A stretch of 64,000 bases of DNA, taken from positions 62,001-126,000 of the forward strand of contig NZ_LXYO01000003.1 of assembly GCF_001650915.1 (NCBI RefSeq). The letters are read 5' to 3'. This document shows, in pieces, positions 55,208 through 63,202 of this stretch. The stretch's first letter is position 1, and the number at the start of each line of letters is the position of its first letter. The stretch is from Marinobacter sp. EhC06. GTDB lineage: Bacteria; Pseudomonadota; Gammaproteobacteria; Pseudomonadales; Oleiphilaceae. The translations under genes were made by a program, and so were the position numbers. Under the pieces are notes generated by a model that searched no databases, had not been told where the DNA came from, and worked only from the letters and a program-made list of their open reading frames with translations.

Positions 55208-56199
55208 TCGTTCTCCCCGGCCAGCATATTCATGATCAGTCGGATCATAGTGTTTTTGTTCGCAGGTTCGGATTCGGCCACTAACAATGTCAAGGCGGCC
55301 AGACCGACATCATTGATTACCGGCTCACCACTGTTGTTAAAAAGCCGACTATTGCGGTGCAGGAAATCCACAAACAGAAAGGCCGCGCTGCGTTTGTTGC
55401 CATCGGAAAACGGGTGATTCTTGATCACAAAATACAACAGATGTGCCGCCTTTGCCTCCACACTGGGATAAGCGGGCTCGCCGAAAACAGACTGGTCCAG
55501 GTTGCCCAATAGCGAAGCTAGGCCATCACCCCGGTCACGCGCGAACAACTCGGTCGCTTCGCCCCTCGACATTAACTCGCTCTTCAAGCCATCCAGGCCT
55601 GATCGAGCCTCCTTCAGCGATGGCAAAGTGCCACCGGCCTGAGACTGCGGATCGGTTAGCAGCCCTTCGTCATAACGTTGCAAAAGAAGAAAGGTCTGGG
55701 CATAGCGGCTGACGATGTCGACCAATCCACGACCGCTGTCTGTGTCGAACGCAGGACTCTGGGCAGCCTTACGAACCAGTCTCAAAGCCGCTTCCAATTC
55801 CTGGGCGTTTTCTTCAAAACGGTGCCGATTGATGGTCCAGCCCTGAGTGAGGTGCTCACGTAGAATACGGGTGGCCCACTGGCGGAAACGCGTTGCTTGA
55901 CTGGAATTAACGCGATAGCCCACAGAAATAATCGCATCCAGATTAAAATACTCAACCTGATAGGTTTTGCCATCCGCGGCAGTTGTTGCATTTTTTGCAA
56001 CAACTGCCTCCCGGTCCAGCTCCGCGTCGCGGAATATGTTCTTCAAATGCCGAGAAATTACTGATTTATCGCGACTAAAAACATCTGCAAGCTGCTGCAG
56101 GCTAAGCCAGACAGTTTCTTGATTAGCATCCAGGCGAACTTCTACTGCCCGATCGGCACTCTCATAGATAACGATCGGGGTATCGCTTCCTTCACTCAT
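55204..56199 (-). CDS. RhuM-Doc fusion protein (Fic-fold toxin-like), first gene of Wadjet operon
   Basis: A 331-residue protein. The ATG at 56199 has a GGAGAAG ribosome binding site. The N-terminal 150 residues are a RhuM/virulence-protein domain (VWLSLQQLADVFSRDKSVIS and YFNLDAIISVGYRVNS), and the C-terminal part is a Fic/Doc domain with HPFSDGNKRSAAF at 262-274. GNKR in place of GNGR makes it Doc-like, so phosphorylation of a target rather than AMP transfer is predicted from the family. No separate antitoxin is adjacent. Its stop overlaps the mksG TTG start, so it is translationally coupled to the SMC genes. It may be a guard, a second effector or merely a hitch-hiker. Confidence 0.85.
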   Translation of the reverse strand: MSEGSDTPIVIYESADRAVEVRLDANQETVWLSLQQLADVFSRDKSVISRHLKNIFRDAELDREAVVAKNATTAADGKTYQVEYFNLDAIISVGYRVNSSQATRFRQWATRILREHLTQGWTINRHRFEENAQELEAALRLVRKAAQSPAFDTDSGRGLVDIVSRYAQTFLLLQRYDEGLLTDPQSQAGGTLPSLKEARSGLDGLKSELMSRGEATELFARDRGDGLASLLGNLDQSVFGEPAYPSVEAKAAHLLYFVIKNHPFSDGNKRSAAFLFVDFLHRNSRLFNNSGEPVINDVGLAALTLLVAESEPANKNTMIRLIMNMLAGEND

Positions 56200-56524
56200 G
56201 CTACTTCTCCATCCTTGAAAATTGACTATCAGCCCCTGCTTTACGACTAGTGGCCTCAACTACGAAATCGTCCATCAATTCCTTTCCCGGAAGCTTTGTT
56301 AAGCTCTACTTTAAAGCTCAATAGCAGATTCGCAATAATACGAAGAAAACTGCCAGAACCCTGACTTCCATTGGCAGCCACTCGGTGACCAGGTCATTGG
56401 CAAGCAGTCTGATGGCGAGGTTGTCTGTCACGATGACGGTATTGGCCTCTTTCACGGCACTGTGCGACTTAACAAAGACGACGGATTTTCGTCTGTGAAA
56501 GCTGACTTGGCGGCTATTCCGTAG
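56200..56524. other. Gap upstream of the RhuM-Doc/Wadjet operon
   Basis: This 325-bp gap should contain the promoter of the leftward defence operon. On the same strand, the reading frame of the PAS gene stays open for 68 codons after its TAG stop (56524 down to the TGA at 56318-56320), coding a protein-like stretch (VKEANTVIVTDNLAIRLL) without a good start. This may be the remnant of a longer gene or chance. Nothing else is recognisable. Confidence 0.35.
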
Positions 56525-56965
56525 CTAAGCTGGCAAGGCTTCAGTAGTACCGCTGGCGATCATGATGATGCGTTTTACGATGCCCTTATCGGACAGAACC
56601 GGTAAATAGCTGGCTTCCAGCCAGACCGGCTGCCCATCTGCACCGAGATTCAGGAATCGGCCCTGTTGCACCTGGCCTGTAACCAATTCACGCCAGAACC
56701 GGATGTACGCCTCACCACTCGCATCCTCAGGCTTGCAGAGTACCCGATGATGCTTTCCGATCAGCTGTTGCTCCTGGTAGCCAAGCAACTCCAGAAAGAC
56801 ATCGCTGACCGACTCAAACAGTCCATCGCCGCTCATCACCGCAACCGCCACCGACCGCTGAATCGCCTGCCAATCGGCCTCCAGTTCAGACACCCGGTTC
56901 TCGGCAGCCTCCAGCTTTTCCAGAGCGGCCTGCAGTTCCTGCTTTCGTTTGCTTTGAAACACCAT
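56525..56965 (-). CDS. Solitary PAS-domain protein, resembling a cut-down chemoreceptor N-terminus
   Basis: A 146-residue protein with an N-terminal coiled coil (about residues 5-35) and one PAS domain (about 40-140; FLELLGYQEQQLIGKHHRVLC, FWRELVTGQVQQGRF, GQPVWLEASYLPV). This PAS type is normally found in BdlA- or Aer-like cytoplasmic chemoreceptors, where a second PAS and a methyl-accepting domain follow. Here the frame ends right after the first PAS, so it is either a free-standing sensor or a truncated gene. It sits between a short-chain dehydrogenase (divergent) and the defence operon. Confidence 0.7.
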   Translation of the reverse strand: MVFQSKRKQELQAALEKLEAAENRVSELEADWQAIQRSVAVAVMSGDGLFESVSDVFLELLGYQEQQLIGKHHRVLCKPEDASGEAYIRFWRELVTGQVQQGRFLNLGADGQPVWLEASYLPVLSDKGIVKRIIMIASGTTEALPA

Positions 56966-57070
56966 CAGTTTCCTTTTGTTCAGCGTATGCCTTAACCGCC
57001 GGGTATGAGAGCATTACGATGCTCAAAAGAATCGGGATTCCCGGCACAAGACGACCATGCGGAGTTTACA

Positions 57071-57889
57071 ATGACCAAACTCGCCCTGATAACCGGCGCC
57101 AGCGCAGGCATTGGCCATGAGGCCTGCACCCTGTTCGCCCAAAAAGGCTACCGGGTTATCGCCCTCTCAAGACAACCAACCGGCGTGGAGTCCGCAGATC
57201 GGGAGATGGCGCTGGATCTTACATCCTTCGAGCAGATTGAAGGCCTGGCCGGCGCTCTGGACGCTGAAATTGCTGAGGCGGAGCAAGTCATTCTGGTTAA
57301 CAACTCCGGCTACGGGCAGTTCGGCGCGCTTTGCGACCTGTCCGAATCCATGTGGCAAAAGCAATTCAGCACCCACGTATTTGGCCCCATCAAACTGGCG
57401 GCCGTGTGCCTGCGGCTCTGCGAGCAACATGGAACACCCCTGAGGGTCATTGCCGTAAGCTCCGTTCTCTCACTGACGCCCCAGAAAATGAAAGGCGCCT
57501 ACTGTGCCGCCAAATCCGCAATGAACACGGCCCACGAGAGCTTCTGGTTTGATGAACAGGGCAGCGAAAGCCTGGAGAGTATCTCACTGGTGCTCCCGGG
57601 CCCCGTGAAGACCCGGTTCAGAGAACATGCTCTGGCCGCCTTGCAGCCGGTGCTTGGGCAAGCAAGCGAGATACACCGGGAAAAGTATGAAGCCATGAAA
57701 GCAGCGCTTGCGCCGGATGCCAGCTTCAAGCCGTTTACAGCCAGTGCATCGGATGTCGCCAAAAAGATAGTCACAGCTGCCGAGGCGACCAGACCCAAAC
57801 CTCGATACCTCGTGACACCTCAGACCTACGCCGGCGAATTCATTACCCGGTTTATTCCCCGCTCGATCCAGAGAATCATCTTGCGGTAG
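57071..57889 (+). CDS. Short-chain dehydrogenase/reductase
   Basis: A 272-residue SDR enzyme. The ATG at 57071 follows a GGAG ribosome binding site and gives the canonical start TKLALITGASAGIGHEA with the TGxxxGIG cofactor motif; an upstream start at 57005 would add an unlikely tail. NNSGYGQFG corresponds to the NNAG motif, and the catalytic Ser, Tyr and Lys are in VSSVLSL and AYCAAKSA. The substrate is unknown. The 3' end overlaps the convergent Old Yellow Enzyme homologue by 14 bases. Confidence 0.88.
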   Translation: MTKLALITGASAGIGHEACTLFAQKGYRVIALSRQPTGVESADREMALDLTSFEQIEGLAGALDAEIAEAEQVILVNNSGYGQFGALCDLSESMWQKQFSTHVFGPIKLAAVCLRLCEQHGTPLRVIAVSSVLSLTPQKMKGAYCAAKSAMNTAHESFWFDEQGSESLESISLVLPGPVKTRFREHALAALQPVLGQASEIHREKYEAMKAALAPDASFKPFTASASDVAKKIVTAAEATRPKPRYLVTPQTYAGEFITRFIPRSIQRIILR

Positions 57890-59204
57890 AGCGAGCCTTC
57901 TTTATCCGCCGGGCCCTGCTTAGTTCATCCTTTACGTAAGCGCCGATGGCCTTGAGGATACCCAGGTCCGGATCGGCCTGTTCGTCATCCGCCAGCCGGA
58001 AAATCTGCTGGTAGTACCACGCCTGGCCACCTAGAACGTTAATCACCTTGAACGGCATCAAAGGACTGGCCGGTGAGAAGAGCCCGCTCTGGGCGAGTTT
58101 GATGTCATCCTCATGGCAGACCGTTTTGTCGATGCGCCCTTCAAGCAGATCCCTCGGCGTAGCCGGGTCCGTACAGAGCGGTCGGCCCAGGCCAATCACG
58201 TCGGTCTCGCCATTTGCGACCACCTCTTCCATGAACGCCCGCGACCGAAATCCACCGGTGACCATCAGCGGGCAATCGCACACCTCGCGAATCTTCTGGG
58301 CGTAATCCAGGAAGTACGCCTCCCGCTTGCGAGTGCTTTCCCGCATGGCCGGCCCCTCGCTCGCCGTGTCGGCATCACCGCTGTACCCAAGCAGCCGTGG
58401 CTGTTCGTAGGTGCCGCCAGACACCTCCAGCAGATCAATCCCCTCCTCATTGAGCCAGCGAACCACCTTCACAGACTCATCGAGCGTAAAACCGCCCTTG
58501 CGGAAATCATCTGAATTCAGCTTTACCGCCACCGGAAACTCCGGCCCCACAGCAGCGCGAGTCGCCCGCACCACCTCCAGCAGGAAACGGGCGCGATTTT
58601 CTAACGACCCACCCCAACGATCGGTGCGCTGATTGGTGACCGGCGACAGAAACGACGACAACAAATACCCATGGGCCCCGTGCACCTGAACGCCGGTGAA
58701 GCCCGCCTCCTTGGCTATCCGCGCCACGTTGGCAAAGCGCTGGATAAAATCGAGGATCTCCGGCTCCGTAAGCGCCCGTGGACGGGCATAGTTACCCATC
58801 AGCGATAGCTGCACCGCAGAAGGCCCCATTGGACGAGTGGTCACGTAACGCGGCGACTGGCGACCGGCATGGGATATCTGCATCCACAAATGGTTTCCGT
58901 TACGGGTGCCCGCCTCGGCCCAGGCACGCAACTGCGCCATAGCCTCCGGTTCGCCTTCAGCCGGCGCGGGATCAATCGCCACGTTACCCGGCCGCTCCAG
59001 CACCCGGTGATCAATCATAACGTTGCCGGTGATTAACAGCCCTGCTCCGCCTTCCGACCAGCGGCGGTATAGGGTTTCATGGCGGTGGGTGGCGTGGAGT
59101 TGATCGTCTGCCAGGCCTTCGGTCATGGCGGCTTTGGCAATGCGATTGGGCAGGATTGCTCCGCAGGGGAGTTTGAGGGGTTTGGAAAGAGGCGATTGGG
59201 TCAT
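57876..59204 (-). CDS. Old Yellow Enzyme-family NADH:flavin oxidoreductase
   Basis: A 442-residue FMN enzyme of the Old Yellow Enzyme/2,4-dienoyl-CoA reductase-like family, TIM-barrel part only. Signatures are WMQISHAGRQSP, FTGVQVHGAHGYLLSSFLS with the substrate-binding His pair, and TNQRTDRWGGSLENRARF. The iron-sulfur and second flavin domains of full dienoyl-CoA reductases are absent at this length. It would reduce activated C=C bonds, using NAD(P)H. It starts 7 bp downstream of the large helicase gene on the same strand, but this is likely coincidental to its function. Confidence 0.88.
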   Translation of the reverse strand: MTQSPLSKPLKLPCGAILPNRIAKAAMTEGLADDQLHATHRHETLYRRWSEGGAGLLITGNVMIDHRVLERPGNVAIDPAPAEGEPEAMAQLRAWAEAGTRNGNHLWMQISHAGRQSPRYVTTRPMGPSAVQLSLMGNYARPRALTEPEILDFIQRFANVARIAKEAGFTGVQVHGAHGYLLSSFLSPVTNQRTDRWGGSLENRARFLLEVVRATRAAVGPEFPVAVKLNSDDFRKGGFTLDESVKVVRWLNEEGIDLLEVSGGTYEQPRLLGYSGDADTASEGPAMRESTRKREAYFLDYAQKIREVCDCPLMVTGGFRSRAFMEEVVANGETDVIGLGRPLCTDPATPRDLLEGRIDKTVCHEDDIKLAQSGLFSPASPLMPFKVINVLGGQAWYYQQIFRLADDEQADPDLGILKAIGAYVKDELSRARRIKKARSTAR

Positions 59205-59211
59205 GACAGTC

Positions 59212-62200
59212 TTAATCCGTCGAATTTAATCTGAAAATCACGCTCATTGGGTTGCTTCCTTCATGGCTCTGATACTCGACGGGTCCAAAATAAGTAAATG
59301 GCGCCGCTTTGCCATTACGTAGCTTGTTCTCACGAACAAACAGGTGTACGGAGAGTCCAAGCTTTTTGTGTTCGATCAGTTCCCGACCACGCTTGCTCTG
59401 AGGTGTCGTTGAGTTCTGGCTCTGCCAATGAAATGTTTGCTCATCAATCCAATGATCAACATAGCGGTGCTGAACGCCTTTACCCTGTTTGTTTAACGTC
59501 ACAAGCAAAACATGAGCATTGGCGTCTTTCAGAAAGACGTGCCCGCTCTGCCAATTGCCGGGATTAAACGTCGCTCCGAATAACTTCGGAATCTCTTCTC
59601 TCGGGATTTCCTGGCCAAGGGCCATTTCCAATGGATCTATAACCTCGCAAAAGCGTGCGAATGTTCGAAACTGTTCAATCAGTTCGGGAGTGACAATAAT
59701 ATCTTCATACTCTGGGTTAGCGGCTTCGAGCCGATACTCCCCAACGGGGGATTTACGAACGGTACGAAGAAGGTATTGCGTGTCGCCTGTATCATCCAGC
59801 CGCTCAATTGCCAGCGTTTTACCCGTGATCGATCCAGCTTGATTGGGATTGATCTGTTCAAGCAGCAGATAATCCCCATCGTGAATCGGCTGCTTCCCAC
59901 CGTTCATGGAGTTACCCAATGCTCGAGCAATAAAATGACGATTTGGCTCTATTCGCCCGTGCCCCAACCCGATGGACCTGTACTCCGGTTCTTCGGCGTT
60001 ACTGTTCCTGAAATGGCCACAAGCGATCTTTAGGGATGGGAAGTAAGGCAGTTCCGTTCTAGAAGGAGTGATCGGGACAACATTCTCAACAGATTGCTGC
60101 TCCTGTTTGGAAGACTGCCGCGCTTCATAGGAAGCCAGGCGATAATCAATTAACTCCTGCACCATCTCCTCGAAAGCCGGTATCTGTTCACCTTCCAAAT
60201 CTATTAAAGGCTTAAACTGATCGCTCTCGATCTCAAAAATAGCTGGGGACTTATTGGTCCAATGATCGACCGGATTTTTCTTCCAGTATTGTTGCCATTG
60301 AGTCGAGGAGCCATCCACGTCCCTCACTGAGGCAGCAATTTCTTGATAAAGCCTGGGACGGCGTTTCAATGTTTCCCAGGATGTTTGCGCTAGTTCCGAG
60401 AGCTTTGGCGGACTACGCCATCCGCCTAACTGCTGGAACGCGTCTAGCAATATCATTTTGAATGATTTGCTCATTGCCGTCGTTTCCACTTCCAGCAAAA
60501 AGCTTTCGTGCCTGGACAAGAGTTCTGTCTCAATCTCGGTGAGATCCTCCATATCCCGAACCAATCCAAACCAGCTTCCGTGCAGTTTGCGAGTTTTAGC
60601 GATACTGGCACCGAAATGGTAGTACTCTGTAAGTGTTGGGCGACGGCCCAATGTATCTTTCAATACTTGGTAGTCTTTCTCAGCGCCCTGGTGATCAAGA
60701 CCTTTCAGGAAATCGATTATCTGCAGATCGTAATTGATAAAACATCCGTCTGGCAGATCCAGTTGGTTCTTTTCAGCTTTCCTCGCAAACTCAGCCAACT
60801 GACGGTGATTCATCGCCTGACCAATCAGCGCCTGAGGTTTATGCAGAAAACTCTGGTGGTTACCCACAAAATCCAGAATCACAAGCCTGTCTTTTCCAGT
60901 GGACACGCTTTTTCGCAGGCCCCGGCCGATCTGCTGGAGGAAAAGGATCTTGGATTCCGTTGGGCGTAAGAGCAGGACCGTATCGATGGCGGGCAGATCG
61001 ACACCCTCGTTGAACAGGTCAACAGAAAAAATCACATCGAGTTGACCGTTCTCCAACTGCTCCAAGGCCTCGCCACGGGACATCTCTGATTCACCGTGGA
61101 CGGCTGCAGACCTTACGCCCTTTTTAGAGAATTGTTCTGCCATGAAATCGGCATGGACCCGCGAAACACAAAACGCCAAAGTCCGGCTTTGCTTCTTTTC
61201 ACCCCATTCCCTGTGCACGTGTTTGGCACGTCCGTATGTAGCCAGTTTATTTGCGAGCAGATTTGGATCGAACTTTCCATTACGCCAGGGGATCTCGGTG
61301 TAATCGACAGTCTCGTCGTAGATGCCGTAGTAGTGAAACGGCACCAGGAATTGACCCTTTACACCCTCGAACAACGGATACTCGAATACCAGATTGTCAT
61401 CGCATAACGACAAGATATCGGAGCGGTCCGTTCGATCTGGCGTCGCCGTTAATCCCAGCAGAAACTGGGGTGCGAAATAATTCAGAAGCCGATGATAAAC
61501 AGGCGCGGCGGCATGATGGAATTCATCGACAACGATGTAATCGAAATGGCGTGGATCGAATCGTTCGAGATGGGTTTCTTTGCCGAGTGTCTGTACCGAA
61601 GCACAAAGGATATCCACCGTCCGATCGCGCTGCTTACCCATGTAAAAGCCAACGCGGCTATTCGGCTTGATCCGCAAATAGGTTTCAGCCGCCTGATAAA
61701 GAATCTCCTCGCGATGGGCGACAAAAAGGATCCTCCTGGCACCCATTTGAACGGCGTCAAAGGCAGATAGCCAGGTTTTGCCCAGACCCGTCGCTAAAAC
61801 GACCAAGCCTCGTCTATAACCCTCCACGCGAGTTAGATCGAGTGCCTCTAGTGCTTCATGTTGCACATCATTAGGTGTCGGAACTTCCTGTTTCTCATCA
61901 CTGCCCGGCTCCAGTGACTGTTCTGGTGGCTTCCTCCGTTTCTCGTAGTCATCGATCCAGTTGTCAGTAAGAGGCACAACATTTGGGTGCTGAAACAGTT
62001 CCTCGAACCTGCTGGCGGCCTCAAGGTACCCAGAGTCGGGCGGGAAATCCACCTGATAATTCCATTCCACACCGTCCTGAAGCGCCTGTCGGCTGATATT
62101 GCTAGAGCCGATAAACGCTCTGCCCCACATTTGTTGATTTTCAACATGGCCAGCGAATAGATAAGCCTTCAAATGAAAGCTACTCCCTTTGCTCTGAAAG

Positions 62201-63060
62201 ACGCGCACCTGAGCGCCATGATCATGCAATAGGACAAGCTTTCGAAGGGCCTCTGTGTCGGTAATGTCCAAATAATCACTGGTGAGAATGCGGATGCGAG
62301 TCGGATAAGGAGTTCGTTGCAGCGCGGTCACCAAATCCGCGAACAAGAGGTTTAAACCGGTGGTTTTAACAAAAGCTACCGCCATATCCACTTGATCGGC
62401 AGCTTTAATTGCTTGGCAAAGCTTTGGTAGAAAATGATGCTCTTTCCCGCCAGTTGTCAGCTTTTTGTGGGAAGCCGGCGCCTTGGTCAGAAGGATGTTC
62501 AACCACTGCTCGTCCCTATCAGGACGCTGATCATCAGTGCGCCACATCTGGCAAGCTTCAAAGTCCGTCAGGCCCTGAATCCATTGCTCGGCAATCGACT
62601 CGTCAGCATCTGTAAAGTGTCGGCCATTGTGGTCACGTTCCCCCTGGCCGATCTTGAAACTCATGTAGAAAACGCCACCCGGTTTCAGGGCATTCCATAA
62701 TCGTTCAATAGCTCTGGGCACTTCAACGAGAGGCAAATGCAAAAGGCTGGCACAGGCCCAAATGCCGTCATACGTAATGGTTTCTTGAACGTCTGAAAAG
62801 GACCTGTGCTGAATTGGCAATCCAGTCTTTTGGCGGGCAAGAGTGGTAATGGCTTTTGAGCCATCGAAAGCAGAAACGCGGTAGCCATGCTTTTTGAAAA
62901 ACAAAGCATCTCGACCCGAACCACAGCCGGCATCGAGAATGTGTCCACCTTCAGGAACTTGTGGCAAGAACTCTCGATAAAGGTCTTCCATACTGACCTC
63001 AAATGTAGACTCCACAAAGTCATCGGCATTGCCGTCGTAATAACTCAGCGTATCCTGCAT
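59212..63060 (-). CDS. Five-part methyltransferase-PLD-helicase-S24-DUF3427 protein
   Basis: A 1282-residue multidomain protein. Domains in order: a class I SAM methyltransferase (about 1-195; motif I LDAGCGSG at 42-49); a PLD-type phosphodiesterase domain (about 210-375) with His296-x-Lys298 (FHLKAYLF) and GSSN; an SF2 helicase (about 395-760) with Walker A Lys428 (ATGLGKT), DEFHH at 512-516, TATPDR and QQIGRGLRK; a helical region; a LexA/S24-like domain (about 1030-1125) with Ser1051 (GNSMNGG) and HDGDYLLLE; and a DUF3427-like C-terminus (about 1160-1282). Related PLD-helicase-DUF3427 proteins are associated with defence islands. The methyltransferase resembles small TehB-like enzymes. The base composition looks more A/T-rich than that of the neighbours. 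Read from an ATG with AAGGGA upstream. Confidence 0.88.
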   Translation of the reverse strand: MQDTLSYYDGNADDFVESTFEVSMEDLYREFLPQVPEGGHILDAGCGSGRDALFFKKHGYRVSAFDGSKAITTLARQKTGLPIQHRSFSDVQETITYDGIWACASLLHLPLVEVPRAIERLWNALKPGGVFYMSFKIGQGERDHNGRHFTDADESIAEQWIQGLTDFEACQMWRTDDQRPDRDEQWLNILLTKAPASHKKLTTGGKEHHFLPKLCQAIKAADQVDMAVAFVKTTGLNLLFADLVTALQRTPYPTRIRILTSDYLDITDTEALRKLVLLHDHGAQVRVFQSKGSSFHLKAYLFAGHVENQQMWGRAFIGSSNISRQALQDGVEWNYQVDFPPDSGYLEAASRFEELFQHPNVVPLTDNWIDDYEKRRKPPEQSLEPGSDEKQEVPTPNDVQHEALEALDLTRVEGYRRGLVVLATGLGKTWLSAFDAVQMGARRILFVAHREEILYQAAETYLRIKPNSRVGFYMGKQRDRTVDILCASVQTLGKETHLERFDPRHFDYIVVDEFHHAAAPVYHRLLNYFAPQFLLGLTATPDRTDRSDILSLCDDNLVFEYPLFEGVKGQFLVPFHYYGIYDETVDYTEIPWRNGKFDPNLLANKLATYGRAKHVHREWGEKKQSRTLAFCVSRVHADFMAEQFSKKGVRSAAVHGESEMSRGEALEQLENGQLDVIFSVDLFNEGVDLPAIDTVLLLRPTESKILFLQQIGRGLRKSVSTGKDRLVILDFVGNHQSFLHKPQALIGQAMNHRQLAEFARKAEKNQLDLPDGCFINYDLQIIDFLKGLDHQGAEKDYQVLKDTLGRRPTLTEYYHFGASIAKTRKLHGSWFGLVRDMEDLTEIETELLSRHESFLLEVETTAMSKSFKMILLDAFQQLGGWRSPPKLSELAQTSWETLKRRPRLYQEIAASVRDVDGSSTQWQQYWKKNPVDHWTNKSPAIFEIESDQFKPLIDLEGEQIPAFEEMVQELIDYRLASYEARQSSKQEQQSVENVVPITPSRTELPYFPSLKIACGHFRNSNAEEPEYRSIGLGHGRIEPNRHFIARALGNSMNGGKQPIHDGDYLLLEQINPNQAGSITGKTLAIERLDDTGDTQYLLRTVRKSPVGEYRLEAANPEYEDIIVTPELIEQFRTFARFCEVIDPLEMALGQEIPREEIPKLFGATFNPGNWQSGHVFLKDANAHVLLVTLNKQGKGVQHRYVDHWIDEQTFHWQSQNSTTPQSKRGRELIEHKKLGLSVHLFVRENKLRNGKAAPFTYFGPVEYQSHEGSNPMSVIFRLNSTD

Positions 63061-63202
63061 TAAATAGTTCCCTTGCGACTAATTAGCCTGAAGTCGATCT
63101 AGACCAGGCTACCAGGCGGACAGGTCGTCGCCAACAAACTTGGGAGATCTACTCAAGAACTTCCCTTCAAGATGCAGGAGTATTTTTTTTGAATCTCTGA
63201 TC

